Notes under the pieces: model-generated
What the model was told of the DNA's origin: nothing
Database searches by the model: none
What the model saw: only the letters and a program-made list of their open reading frames with translations
Origin: Saccopteryx bilineata
Taxonomy: Eukaryota; Chordata; Mammalia; Chiroptera; Emballonuridae
Reading direction: 5' to 3'
Assembly (NCBI RefSeq): GCF_036850765.1
Contig: NC_089492.1
Coordinates: 100,149,022-100,213,021 of the forward strand
DNA length: 64,000 bases
Shown: in pieces, positions 1 to 11,340 of the stretch
How positions within the stretch are numbered: the first letter of the stretch is position 1
Layout of the letters: each line of letters opens with the position of its first letter
Translations under genes and position numbers: made by a program

Positions 1-151
1 CTCTACCTGTTAATGCTCATACCACCAGACTTTTTCAAGGCTGATCTTTACATCTCTTCTAGAATAATCCCTCTTAAGAAGCATTCAGTGACCACTCTGT
101 CTACAATGCCACCATTCCTACTCACATACACATCATTTCCATTATTTTTTT

Positions 152-294
152 TAATTGATTGTAAAGAGAGAGGAAGGGAAAGAAAACAGAGAGACAGAAA
201 CCGGTCTGTTTCTGTATGTGCTCTGAGGATCAAACCTGCAACCTTTGCGTATCCAGACTGTGCTCAAATGAACCAAGCTATCTGGCCAAGGCCC
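152..294 (-). repeat. Old tRNA-derived bat SINE fragment
   Basis: Read on the minus strand, a decayed tRNA-like head (ggccttggccagatagcttg, near 275-294) leads into a purine-rich tail of the VES type. It is far more diverged than the other VES copies in the window, and the ends are approximate. Confidence 0.5.
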
Positions 295-369
295 ATTACT
301 TTTTCTTCATAGCATTTACAACCACCTCAAATTACACTGACTTTTTTTATTTGTATATTGGCTGCATTC

Positions 370-490
370 CCTACTCCTAAACCCCATGAAGGCAGCAAGC
401 TCGATCTGGTTTGTCCACTGTTTTAATGGTCAATTCCTAAAACAGTACCTGGTGCCTATTAGGTGCTCAGTAAATATTAGATAAATAAAC
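370..490. repeat. L2/MIR-like 3' end
   Basis: A string of phrases typical of ancient L2/MIR ends: an 'accccatgaaggcagcaagc' segment, then 'taggtgctcagtaaatatt'. No function is suggested. Confidence 0.5.
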
Positions 491-1208
491 ATGAATTAAC
501 AAATATTTGTCAGAGATGTTAAAGAAGGAATATATGCCTTTAACAGCCAAAAGGTGGACTACTGAGTTTCTAAGGTATATTCTATATATACGCGTGACAA
601 GCTAGTCCTGACACTGATAACTATGGTCCATTTGCAAAATAAGATATCAATATAGCAATGGTATGTGAAAAACCACTTAACAGAAAATAGCAATAAAAAA
701 TGGACACAGCTAGAAAGGCATCCACAGGGAAAGAATTTGAAAAGTGACATTATTATATCTAAGAGAATAATGGTGAATCACTTCTTAGGGAAGTGACCAT
801 TGTACAACGTTCAGAAGGGACAGACAGGTAACTGGGAAGACAATTCTCTGGTGAATGGTGAGCAAGTTTGCAGCAGGATTTGATCTTGGAAACTTTGAGG
901 CTTCACACAAAAAAAGTGCGGTGCTTATACGTGCTCAGTGGATGCCTAAACGTTTGTCCTGACGGACTAGGCTTCCCCAATAGGCACCATATGGCACTGC
1001 TTAAGAGTCAGAAGATGCTCCGCAAATTACGTCTACTCCTCCGGGGTTCTCCTGGCTGCTTCCCTTTTCAACGCTACTTCACTCCCACCTACACCTTTCT
1101 GGCTGACTCCCACAAACATTCTCTAAGGAATTTTCGAACCATGTGGAGTCCGTGGAATGACAGGTGGGAAAAAATGGTTAAAATGCTGTCTCCAGGGAGA
1201 CTCTAAGC

Positions 1209-1680
1209 GACCGGAAATCAGTGTCAAAACACCAAATTCTCGCGATGCTAAAGGACAGGAATTGGTACGTATCACCTAGCGGCCCCTAACAAAGTGGCCG
1301 AGCCCAGCCATGGAGAGTGACGCGCAACCCCAGGGCAGACCGTCTGCGAGCCAAACCTCGTGACCATGGGGGTCTGAGAAGAGTCGCAGCGGTCTAGATG
1401 AGTTCCGGAAAGCTGATACAGTTCTACGGTGTCTCGGTGGCTGGCAACGTGGTCTTCTAGCGACTACCGGGCCGCAGTGTAGGGAGGGAAGCAAGAGGAC
1501 CTCTGGGAGGAGTCATCGCGAGAATTTAGCTAATGCGATCCTCCAATGAGGAGTCGGTAAAGGTCCTGATGTCACCCAGTAACGTGTGTTCGAGAGTGGG
1601 CTTCCTTAGACGCGGACTTTAAAGAGAGCGCGGTACCTTTCTTCCGCCGCTGGGACTAACACAGCACTGTGGAATCCTGT
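1209..1680 (-). promoter_or_regulatory. CpG-island promoter, candidate 5' end of THADA
   Basis: By eye this block has several dozen CpG dinucleotides in under 500 bp, against almost none in the flanks. Promoter-like motifs are present: an ETS-type accggaaat at 1210-1218, a CCAAT box near 1532-1538, and two eight-base halves of the BANP-type tctcgcgaga element at 1238-1245 and 1516-1523. In human, the gene upstream of PLEKHH2 is THADA, read in the opposite direction, and its start lies a few tens of kb away. The 29 kb spacing here fits. I could not identify a THADA coding exon, so both strand and gene identity are inferred from synteny. It could instead be the promoter of a noncoding transcript. 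Confidence 0.5.
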
Positions 1681-1800
1681 GTACTCCATCCACTTACGGC
1701 AGTTTACTATAGCCTCCATCCCACCCCCCGAGTAGGTGGGAAACACCTTTTCGTCCACGCAAACACTCCATCCTTCTCCCATTCGGCTTGCCCAGAGCAG

Positions 1801-1838
1801 GGCTGGGGCGGTGGGGGTGGGGGTGGGGGTAGGGAGTG
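1801..1838 (+). repeat. GGGGGT minisatellite with G-quadruplex pattern
   Basis: Short tandem units of five Gs plus T (1813-1834) preceded by a GGGG run. Four or more G-runs separated by single bases satisfy the standard G-quadruplex pattern on the plus strand. It lies just beside the CpG island. Confidence 0.6.
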
Positions 1839-2189
1839 AGGGTACTGCCTCCGGGTCTCGGGAACGAGGAGCCTAACAATTTGAAAGCTTGCAAGAGGGG
1901 TAGGAGGTGGGGAGGGCTATGAATCGAAGCCACAAAAATAATTTTGAAAAAAAATGAGAAGTACCAAAGTGCATTGATTCATTTAGCAAACAGATAATGA
2001 GCGCTGTTGTTGGAACGCTGCCAGACACTATCCTTGAAAGTTACCCACTATTTAGGATATATGTATCACACAGGTCATGCATATGTCAGACGGTGCAGAC
2101 CTTTAAAAATAAATAAAATAACTTGATGCCGACCACTACCCTAGGAGCTGGAATGGGGAAAAGAGCCTTTATTCAAGGGCAATTAATTT

Positions 2190-2420
2190 GGCAAAGTGAG
2201 GAACATTAACGTTTCCCAAACCTTTAGTCACATTGATGATCTTAGGTTTTTATCACTACTTTTTCTGGATTTTATTCCATTGTTTGATATACCACATTCC
2301 TGTACGCATTCTACTCTTTGGGAGATTTGGGTTGTTTCCAGTGTTTGCTCTATTAGCGGTGCTGTAAACTTTCTTGTGCGTGTCAACTGATGAGTGTGTA
2401 CAGAACTTTCTCTACAGCAC
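2190..2420 (-). repeat. L1 3' fragment, antisense
   Basis: The passage about a 'tttgggttgtttccagtgtt' segment followed by 'ctgtaaactttcttgtgcgt' matches the antisense of old mammalian L1 3' regions. It is short and diverged. Confidence 0.5.
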
Positions 2421-3075
2421 TGTTTTTGTAGTATCTTTGATCAGGACTGATAATAAGAAATACATTGTACCTTGAACCAAGTACATATAAATATTTGCAT
2501 GTATAAAACTTTTGGGGGGGGGGGAGGAGGCAGCAAAATTATGCTCCAGAAACTGGTTCTGTCTTTGTCAGGAAATAACTTAGTATAGGTTTGCTATGGG
2601 AATTATAATAATTTCCCAAGCCAGTAGCATACAAAATAATATCTCTTAATAAGTCAACTAAAAAGATAACATACTCCAAATAAATGACAGATTAATCGCA
2701 CTATTGATTTCAGGCAAGGGGAGATGAAGGGAAGAAGTCCGAATTTAATAGGCAGTGTAACTTTTTATACATGGCAGCACTCCAGGAAAGAAGGTAACCA
2801 ACCAAGAGCTGCCCTCAAGTTGCCAGGGCAGGATGGCTGCATGTGGTAGGCTAAATCCAGGCTCTCTAAGGGTGTCTGTGTGGTGAACATAGGACCTGTG
2901 AGTACATCCTTATTTGGTAACAGGCACATCACAGATGTGATTGAATTAAGGATTTTGAAATGATATTATCCTGAAGTACTCAGGTGGCCCCCAACACAAA
3001 GGGGAGGGATTTGGAATTTAAGCTGCAGTCCTTGTTTTGGGGTGGATCACTGGCTACCTGGCAAAGTCTGCCCAT

Positions 3076-3328
3076 TTAACCAGATTTGAACAGAAGAAGA
3101 ACGGCCACTTTACCACAGGAGAAGTGGGTTAAGTGGTAGGTTCTGTATGTGACAAGATCACTGAGGCTCCTCTCCTTGATACAGTGCCAGGTGCAGTTGT
3201 ATGTCTTGTCAGACTTCTTCCCTGGTCGGGCTGCCGTGCCCATCACTAAGTTGTATTTCTCCAGCATCTGAGTAGCAAGCTGTCTGCACATCCTCGACAC
3301 ATCCACATTTTTTATCATGGTCACACAT
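3076..3328 (-). pseudogene. Dynein light chain LC8 (DYNLL1/2) processed pseudogene
   Basis: The minus strand reads as an intronless, diverged copy of the 89-residue dynein light chain LC8. Recognisable blocks in order are an IKN-D-S start region, an LEKYN helix, a KSDKTYN-TWHCI strand, a -VTYRTYH- strand, and the family's exact C-terminal end LLFKSG followed by a stop. A start codon at 3328 followed by Cys-Asp matches the family's N-terminus, but a small deletion then shifts the frame. Many conserved residues are changed (the glycines and the FIYFYLGQVA strand are altered). No intron is visible, so it is a retrocopy. Expressed LC8 is a hub dimer of dynein and other complexes. This copy is very unlikely to make it. 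I cannot tell DYNLL1 from DYNLL2 as parent. Confidence 0.8.
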
Positions 3329-6026
3329 GCTTCTGATGAATCAGGGGCCAGACAACAGCTATGGTCTCCTGGGATGAGGAGAGTGCAGCTCAGACCAGGA
3401 GGGACCTGCCTCTGCTACCTTAGCCCAGGCACTTCTAAACCTGGACTAAACTATCTTGCTTCTCTTCCTAGAGTGGGACACTGCTGTGGGAATGGGTGAA
3501 ATAAGGCAGTGAAGTGACCATCCCATAACTGAAAATTTGTCCCAACTCAGTACTTAACTCCTGCTCTCTTAGCACAAACAGGCAAGAAGGACAGGGGTTG
3601 AGGATTCTTGGAAGAAATAAACCCTACTGTCTGCTTCCTAGCATGCAGGAAACCTTTGTGCTGTTCCCAAGAGGAGGAACAAACTTCAGAGCCTTAGACT
3701 GGAGTGCATGTGTATCAGGATGTTCTCCTTAGAGTCCATCATTTACACTAGCCCCTCAGGCAAAGGCCTTGCACCTACATGGCTGCACCCCTGCCCCCCA
3801 CACCCAGAGCTAGCCAGGACTAAGGAGGAACTCCATGGTCCCTCCTCCCATACCCAGTGATTTTCATTTATTCCTCGCAACAGACCTGTGAAGCATACAG
3901 AATTGTGATTCTCATTTTGCTGATGAAACATGTTCAGATGGAATAAATGGCCAATGTGCAGTGGTTCTGCTGCTCGGTCCAGGCCTCTATTATATTCCAA
4001 ACTCTCCGTTTTATATGCAGATGAGACAAGTGTGTGTTGATATTTTCCTACAAAATGAAACAATGTCATAATTACCAGAGCTTATGAACTAATGGTACTA
4101 AATGAGTTTAATGTTAAGTTCTGTAGTAGGTGTCCTAGGGTGAGAGAGTGACTTTCCAAGTGTCACCTCTGCCATCTGGTAGTCAAGTGACAATATAACT
4201 AAAACAACTAGGTACCGATACTGTCATCATATAAAAGTTACGTATGACCCCAAGGCAGGGTGAATGATTTGAGTGTGGGCTCTGACTTTTAGGGCCTGTA
4301 ATGACAAAATAAAATGTCTAATATACAAATAAAGGTTAGGGTTTTTTTCACAGTTATTTCTGCTGAGGGTGAGGAACCTCATAGTTTGAAATGAAAGAGT
4401 CCCTTTATCCATTTATTCAACAAATATTTATTAAACGTTGTCTTAAGTTGGTTCCCCAGGAAACAGATTCTCAGGAATCTGAGGGAGGGTTAGTGGGGAG
4501 TCCTCTTGAGAACAACCCTTGTAAGGACTTAAGGGAAACAACTGGTCACAAAGAGTAGAGCTGGGATGAATTTGCACTGAGGCTTTAGCCAATCCTACTG
4601 AGAGCTTGGGAATTGGTTTGGCAAGGGACAGAGCCTCTGTCCTACATCAACCAGTTTTTGGATCGGACAGTGAGCAGCTGACACAGCATTTGGGGGAATG
4701 AGTGCCTTGGTCCTAAAGGGGGGATCCAGGCAACACATCACAGCATCCATTACAGACCCTTGCTGTGTTCTGGGCCCTGGGCCATGGTCTAAGGCTACAA
4801 TGTTGGACAAAACAACATTACTTCCTTCAGACTTACCCAAGGGTACAGAATTAAGGAATCAACAAACCAACCAATGATTTAAAAACAACAAGAAATGGAA
4901 AGTTATTTTATAGCTAGGAAGGATATTTTGTAACCTTAAACAACAAAGAAAAGTCCATGCCTTTTAATATGGCAATAAATTGAAAATATTTAGGATGAAA
5001 AGTGAATTCATTCTCTGCTGTTATAAAATTGAAGAAGAAAAAAAATCCATCCAGAAACAGTTCTAGAGAAACTTGCTTATGAAATGAAACCAGAGCAGTG
5101 GGAGATGACTCGGCGTTCATCTGTAATGGACTGTGGATGCCTCCAGCTCTACCCAAGAATAGGTTATGGGGCTTTCCGTCTATCCAGGGGCCTACAGGTA
5201 TTCTCAGCTATTGGAATGAAGGGCTACCTATAGGCAGGGAAATGCTTGCTGCTGTTCTTCAGTTGTTTTCCCCAAACATAGCACATGGTGCAGTCAGCAA
5301 GAACAGCTCCTTGGTGCCTGGTTGGATGGAGCGGGGTAGTCTTGATGCTGATTCTGCTCCCGTCCGTGGGGAGCTCCCAACCCAAACCCATTGTCCCAGC
5401 CTTTCCTTCCTCTACATGTGTTTGTCTCTCCTCTTTCTCCCCCCATGGAATCTTTATTTCATCTCAGAGAAAAGTACTTGGACTCACCTGTTATCCCACC
5501 CTGCTACTGATAACATGACAAAGAACTCTACACCTTGAGCCTTTAGGGCTCATATTTGAAATGCACAAAACTTTCTCTGCCACAAACTTCAGAAAATCAT
5601 GTGAAACTTTAAAAGCCCAAAATTGCCTTCGTTGTCCCTGGTTTAGTTGCAGTGTCCATTCTCTGAGGTAGGAGAGATGGAATTGTACTAGAGGTTTGGG
5701 TGGGACATAGGACCACAAATAGAGGTACCTGTTGACAGTTCTAAAATTTCTTGAGCTTCAGATGCCGGCCTTCAAACGAACATCTCCATTGGGATGTCCT
5801 GCTTCAAACATCTATCTCTTTTTGCCTTGCTTCTACCTAACTGGAGTTTCCCCCTGAATTCTCTGTACCAGCTTGTAACCTGAGCAAACAAAAACAGTTG
5901 ATAGTCTTTCTTTCCCTTAAACTCCACTTCTTCCCTGCGAACTAATCATCAAGTTCAAGATAGTTCCATATTTGCTGTCACCACCTTAATTTAAGACACT
6001 ACTAACAACCTCCTTACTTGTCCCTG
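3329..6026. other. Intergenic, old repeats only
   Basis: Holds an MIR-like segment near 3857-4010 (reverse orientation) and an ancient interspersed repeat at about 4405-4870, which begins with a 'tttattcaacaaatattta' phrase. A 146-codon open frame at 5098-5538 matches nothing I recognise. Nothing else stands out. Confidence 0.45.
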
Positions 6027-6042
6027 TAAAGCAGAGTTTCTT

Positions 6043-6456
6043 TTTTTTTTGTTTTGTTTTGTTTTGTTTCGTTTTTTCATTTTTCTGAAGCTGGAAACGG
6101 GGAGAGACAGTCAGACAGACTCCCGCATGCGCCTGACCGGGATCCACCCGGCACGCCCACCAGGGGCGACGCTCTGCCCACCAGGGGGCGATGCTCTGCC
6201 CATCCTGGGCGTCGCCATGTTGCGACCAGAGCCACTCTAGCGCCTGAGGTAGAGGCCACAGAGCCATCCCCAGCGCCCGGGCCATCTTTGCTCCAATGGA
6301 GCCTTGGCTGTGGGAGGGGAAGAGAGAGACAGAGAGGAAAGCGCAGAGAGAGGGGAAGAGAGAGACAGGTGGAGAAGCAAATGGGCGCTTCTCCTGTGTG
6401 CCCTGGCCGGGAATCGAACCCGGGTCCTCCGCACGCTAGGCCGACGCTCTACCGCT
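6043..6456 (-). repeat. VES SINE, minus, head-truncated
   Basis: tRNA-derived SINE with a T-rich (A-tail complement) left end. The head stops after 'gacgctctaccgct', so about 19 nt of the usual head are missing. A perfect 16-bp TSD (taaagcagagtttctt) lies at 6027-6042 and 6457-6472, so the truncation happened at insertion. Confidence 0.9.
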
Positions 6457-6465
6457 TAAAGCAGA

Positions 6466-6660
6466 GTTTCTTAACCTCAGCATTACTGACATTTCGGACC
6501 TGATAGATGATGCCTTGCAGTGGGATCTATCCTGTGCGTTGTGGAATGTTGAGCAGCATCTCCGGCCACCACCCACTAGATGTCAGTAGCACTCCTGAGT
6601 TGTGGTAATCAAAAATGTCTCCAGACCAGGACTGTGTGGAACCAAACTGGACCCAAAGCA
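6466..6660. repeat. Ancient hAT-Charlie-type MITE
   Basis: Matches the widespread mammalian nonautonomous element with the phrases 'actgacatttcggacctga', 'gtggaatgttgagcagcatc' and 'caaaaatgtctccagacc'. It is directly abutted by the VES above. Confidence 0.55.
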
Positions 6661-7244
6661 GAAGGGAAAAATATGTGTCCTATGTACACTTCTCAAAATG
6701 CCCTCTCCTATTTTGAACCAAGTATAAAAGTTAATGGAAGTTCTACTATTACAACAAAAAGACTGAATTCACTTTGATGTAAAATTTGAAGAGGGGGGAA
6801 AAAAGATACCCATAAACCATCCCTTGTTCTTCAAAAATTATGAAGAATTAAGGCAGTGACAGGAAGCATTAAACTGAATATGGCCCTTCTGAGCGTGGGG
6901 TCCTTCTGACTCTGGGACCCTGTTTGACTGCATGGGTCTCACACCCATGAAGCTAACCCTGAACCCCACATTACCCAATCTGCCTGATGGGAAATGTGAC
7001 AGCCGTGTGAGCCTTGGGAACCTTAAGCTGATTGGAAACAACTGTCCCCATTGCACAATAACACAGAGTCCTGAAATAAACATTGTGAATTTTTGGCATT
7101 AATTTTGATTTTAAAAGATCTTTCATTAAACATTATTTTTCTTGCTTGCTGAGGATTTTAGCACCCTCTTAAGTTTTGCACTCAAGGGGAGTTCCTCGCC
7201 AATTTGAGCCCCACTCCAAATTTGGTCAAAAGTTCCCCGATGAA

Positions 7245-7440
7245 TTAGAGCGATCGTTCTCAAATTTTGGCCTGGAACACAATCACCCACAGGGCCTGTT
7301 AAAACAAATTGGTGGGACCCACTTCCAGAATTTCTGATTCAGTAAATCTGGGTTGGGGGCTGAAAATTTACATTTCTAAGTCCCCAGATAATGTTAAATA
7401 AAGCTGCTGGCCCAGGGCACATTTTGAACCATTGCTTTAG
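7245..7440. repeat. MER5A-like ancient hAT MITE
   Basis: Starts 'gttctcaaattttggc' and ends 'ttttgaaccattg', with an internal 'ttctgattcagtaaatctgg'. This is the layout of MER5A. Confidence 0.65.
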
Positions 7441-7559
7441 AACTACATTTCATGTTGTGCCAGTGAGAATGATATTTCCAAAATACAAGGTACTTTTCTG
7501 CCTAAAAGTCTTCCGTGGAATGCAATAGATATTCCTTGGCATGGCATATGTTACTCCCA

Positions 7560-7845
7560 TAGGCCCCTCCCTCTTATGCCTCCCCACACACATCATGCTC
7601 TAGTAATATGGGTCTGGATGACTCCTAAGCATCCCTAGACACTCACATCAGCTGTCATCATCTCTAGAAACCTTTCTTAACCCTCTAGATTGAGCTGAGT
7701 GTCTTTACTTTGTCTTTACTTTGCACATTGAGTATATCTCTCTGTTAGCATTTAATTTTGTATTGAAATGATCTGTTTTGTGAATGTCTCCCTCATTAGG
7801 TAGCAGGATCTTGGAGAGCTAGGATTAGCTTAATTTTCTAGTCCT
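7560..7845. repeat. L2/MIR-like remnant
   Basis: Diverged pyrimidine-rich sequence with L2-like phrases (aaacctttcttaaccctcta; gtctccctcattaggtagc). Family assignment is tentative. Confidence 0.35.
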
Positions 7846-7944
7846 GTTATGGCAAACATGTGCTCAATTGCATCTGATAAACTGAGTTGAACTGACCTGA
7901 ATGCCATTCTGTTATACTGCAGTATAACACAGAGAACAAGAATA

Positions 7945-8295
7945 CAAACCAGTGGCTCAGTGGATAGAGCATCAGCTGGGCGTATGGATGTCTCTGGTTT
8001 GATTCCCAGTCAGAACACACAAGAGAAGGAACCATCTGCTTCTTTTCCCCTTCTTCTCCCCTTTCTTTCCTTCTTTCTGTCCCGCAGCTAATGGCTTGAT
8101 TGGTTTGAGCGTGGCCCTGGATGCTGAGCATAGCTTGGTTGGTCAAAGTGAGAGGACCTCAGGTGCTAAAAATAACTCAGTATTTAGGCATCAGCCCCAG
8201 AATGGGTTGCCAGGTGGATCCCAGTCAGGGCACATGCAGGAGTCTGCCTCACAATCTCCCCTCCTCTCACCTAAAAGAGAAAGAAAGAAAATACA
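7945..8295 (+). repeat. Old VES-type SINE, plus
   Basis: The tRNA-like head (ccagtggctcagtggataga) runs into the VES body and ends in an A-rich tail. It is more diverged than the young copies and lacks a clear TSD. Confidence 0.75.
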
Positions 8296-9540
8296 ACCTC
8301 AGGTGATGGCTAGAGATGTAAGTGCACAGCTGAGCCTCAGTCTTGAGGTATAAGGGTCTGCCAGACAGTTTTTAAGAATCTAATGCCTTTTTATGCAGAA
8401 TTAACTCTTAATGTGTTATTGATGACCTCTAGATCCTATTGATAGCAACATTCATGTAAGCTGTGAAAGAAAACAGCTAGAAAAGAAAAATGTGAAGCTT
8501 TAGTTAGAAACAGTGAGAAAGGCTGTCAGAAAGAAAGCAACAGTAGAACAGAATGGTCTAGAATTGCACAGGTAGGAAAAAGAACACAAGAGAAAGATTC
8601 TTAAATTTAGAGGAAAAGTGTATTTTTTCCACTAAAAGGTAATTTTTTATAATGTTAAAATTCTCCGATAATATCTATTATATTGGAAATGTTTCAAGAA
8701 AGCAGTTGACTTCATTGCTTTAAAATAGGTTTGAAGAATCACTTTATAATAGAAAAGCATAACACTAAACTTCAAAGTACAGAGCTACCATATGAATCAG
8801 TTTAAGTAAAATTTGTTTGGATAGTTGGCTTCTGATGTCATGGAAAAGATGAAATTCACAATCCCTCAAAGGGGAGAGTGAGCTGCAATCTGCCATGGAA
8901 AATGTTAGATGTCTTTTAGGACAAAGAAACCAAAATTCTGACCTAAAAGTGTTACCCATCAAACTTAAAGAGAGGAAGCTACATGGCAGTGCTCCAAATC
9001 CCAATATGTCTGAGAAGAAAATGTCCTTGTAGTAAGTTTCCAAGATACTGATTTCCATCAGACATCTTTGATGTTTTCCACAACTTTTAAAATACACATG
9101 TTCTTGCGAGGGAAATGTGAATGTAACTTACCTTATTTGAAATTGTGACTGTATGTTCCTGGAGTAAATACAGAAGTCCTACTTCAAGGAAAGACTTGCT
9201 ACCCAGCCTACTTGGGATTCAGTGACCAGATAGCTTCCAGCTATTACTCTCATCAGGGTTTCCCCAAAGTTTTGCCACACCCTTCCACCTAACCAGTGAT
9301 AAACTGATGGCATTCTTGGTATATTTCAGGTCACTGTGGGACAACTCTGTCTGGGCTTATATGTGCTCTAAGACTCCCCATGGCATTTCCTAAGGCTTTG
9401 GGGAGGCAACATCACAGTCCAACTTACATCCTACCTTTCAAACAAGTTGGTCCCTAATAAATATCATGCATGCCAAGCTCTATCTCAGTTTCTGCTTTCA
9501 CAGAACTAATTGGAGACAAATGTTAATGAGTTAAAGTCAC
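8296..9540. other. Intergenic, nothing recognised
   Basis: A+T-rich sequence with no repeat family, RNA gene or coding exon I can name. A minus-strand open frame at 8765-9097 (110 codons) has no recognisable motif. Confidence 0.45.
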
Positions 9541-9550
9541 ATTTATGTTT

Positions 9551-9936
9551 CTTTTTTTTTTTCTTTTTTTTTTTTTTTTTTGTATTTTTCTAAAGTGAGA
9601 AATAGGGAGACAGAGAGACAGACTCCCTCATGTGTCCAACTGGGATCCACCCAGCATGCCCACCAGGGGGCGATGCTCTGCCCATCTGAGCTGTTGCTCT
9701 GTTGCAACCGGAGCCATTCTAGTACCTGAGGCAGAGGCCATGGAGCTGTCCTCAGCGTCCAGGCCAACTTTGCTCCAATGGAGCCTTGTCTGCGGGAGGG
9801 AAAGAGAGAGAGAGAAAGGAGAGGGGAAAAGGGGGAGAAGCAGATGGTCGCTTCTCCTGTGTGCCCTGTCCAGGAATCAAACCGGGACTTCCATATGCTG
9901 GGTGGACGCTCTACCACTGATCTAACTGACCAGGGC
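9551..9936 (-). repeat. VES SINE, minus
   Basis: Full-length VES with a long poly-T left end and a head ending 'gaccagggc'. An imperfect TSD of the acatttatgttt type lies on both sides. Confidence 0.85.
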
Positions 9937-9989
9937 TTACATTCATGTTTTTTAATCTCCTTTACTAATCAACTAAGAGCTAGAATATA

Positions 9990-10067
9990 GATAGATGCAT
10001 AGAAGGATAGATGAGTGGATGGATGGATGAGATAGATGATAGATAGATAGATAGATAGATAGATGAT
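9990..10067. repeat. GATA/GGAT microsatellite
   Basis: Interrupted tetranucleotide array: a short ggat block, then a pure run of gata units at about 10038-10063. Confidence 0.85.
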
Positions 10068-10206
10068 ATGCTTATGTGTCTATATTTATAATAATTTTTA
10101 CTCTGAAGTTATTTTTTTCTTGAGGTAGGTTTGGGGATTTTCCAGTCATTGTCTTCCCTTAGTAATAGAATCAGAAAATTATATTCAGAAACAGAACTGA
10201 TTATTC

Positions 10207-10886
10207 CAGTGGTAGTCAACCTGGTCCCTACCGCCCACTAGTGGGCATTCTAGCTTTCATGGTGGGTGGTAGCAGAGCAACCAAAGTATATATAAATAAA
10301 AAGATAGATTTAACTATAGTAAATTGTTTTATAAAGATTTATTCTGCCAAACTTAGTGAAAATCTGACATAAAGTACTTGGTAAGTAATTATTATTATAT
10401 GCTTTAACTCAGGGGTCAGGAACCTTTTTGGCTGAGAGAGCCATGAACCCACATATTTTAAAATGTAATTCCATGAGAGCCATACAACGACCCATGTGCG
10501 TTATGCATTATCCAATAAAAATTTGGTGTTGTCCCAGAGGACAGCTGTGATTGGCTCCAGCCACCCGCAACTATGAACATGAGCGGTAGGAAATGAATGG
10601 ATTGTAATACATGAGAATGTTTTATATTTTTAACATTATTTTTTTTATTAAAGATTTGTCTGTTAGCCAGATGCAGCCATCAAAAGAGCCACATCTGGCT
10701 CACAAGTCATAAGTCCCAAACCCTGCTTTAACTTGCTGTAACTCTACTTTATAAATTCTATAAATTAAAGTTACTTCCCTACTTTATAAGTTATCATTAC
10801 TATGGAACTGGTGGGCGGTTAGAAAATTTTACTACTAACAGAGATACAAAAGTGGGTGGTAGGTATAAAAAGGTTGACTACCCCTG
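10207..10886. mobile_element. hAT MITE (family B), split by a second MITE
   Basis: Terminal inverted repeats cagtggtagtcaacct and aggttgactacccctg bound the element. A perfect 8-bp TSD, gattattc, lies at 10199-10206 and 10887-10894, as expected for hAT transposition. The element carries no coding sequence. It is about 356 bp long once the inserted family-A MITE (10410-10725) and its duplicated 8 bp are removed. Confidence 0.9.
10410..10725 (+). mobile_element. hAT MITE (family A), nested
   Basis: 316-bp nonautonomous hAT. Its ends match those of the transposase-bearing element at 11758-14238, though the right TIR is mutated. A perfect 8-bp TSD, ctttaact, lies at 10402-10409 and 10726-10733. 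The left 78 bp and right 238 bp of the long element are joined at an 'acaa' (10484-10487). Because it sits inside family B, it inserted later. Confidence 0.92.
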
Positions 10887-10887
10887 G

Positions 10888-11000
10888 ATTATTCACTCAT
10901 TCATTCAACAAACATTTAGTGAGTGCTTATTCTATGCCAGGTCCTCTGGGTTTCCAGTGCCAAATGATTCAATGGGTATGAGAGAGAGTTTCTGTTCTCT
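10888..11000. repeat. Ancient mammalian interspersed repeat
   Basis: Begins 'attcattcaacaaacattta' and continues with the 'gcttattctatgccagg' phrase. Relatives lie at 17145-17330, 28120-28300 and 37930-38046. Confidence 0.5.
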
Positions 11001-11340
11001 AATAATTCCATCTCATGTTGAAGAAATACATTGCTAATGGCCACAAAGGAGGAAACATTGATTATATACTGGGACAAGGAAGGAAGTGATTGCTTTGCTT
11101 ATGTGAGGTAAAAGAAGCCACATAGCAAAAGGTTTTTAAGGATGTAGAGATGATTAAGTGGTAAACACGGTTGCATCCTAGCCATCCCCAGCAGCAGTAA
11201 CAGCACATGCAAAGACTTGAACACATGAAACAAATCAGCACCTTTGGGGAAGGTAAGTCTTTAGGTTTGCCAACATCTTCTCTCGCTGCTCAGCCTTACT
11301 GCAGACCATTCTCTTTGCACAGAACACTCTTAACTCTTTT

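Larger units (their letters stand above)
1..1208. other. Intergenic flank, no gene recognised
   Basis: Ordinary A+T-rich intergenic sequence leading into the CpG-rich block that starts near 1209. It contains an old tRNA-SINE fragment and an L2-like 3' end, listed separately. An open frame of 112 codons at 868-1206 resembles no family I know and looks accidental. If the CpG island is the 5' end of a leftward gene, this stretch would be the start of its first intron. Confidence 0.5.
1690..3075. other. Intergenic, no gene recognised
   Basis: Contains a G-rich minisatellite, an L1 3' fragment and otherwise featureless A+T-rich DNA. A G8-10 run lies at about 2513-2523. Confidence 0.5.

Noticed and set aside
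868..1206. 112-codon open frame left of the first CpG island
   Set aside because: No recognisable motif, no splice-site support, no codon pattern. Most likely chance.
5098..5538. 146-codon open frame
   Set aside because: No family recognised, and a second frame overlaps it with equal length. No start or splice context.
6054..6503. Open frames of 100-170 codons over this and similar stretches (11207-11716, 18631-19140, 50556-51038, 51317-51793, 62884-63237)
   Set aside because: They are translations of VES SINEs. The same peptide text recurs at every copy in either orientation, and the DNA is tRNA-derived and noncoding.
9990..10067. Repeat array considered as CRISPR-like or satellite
   Set aside because: A simple GATA microsatellite with no spacers.
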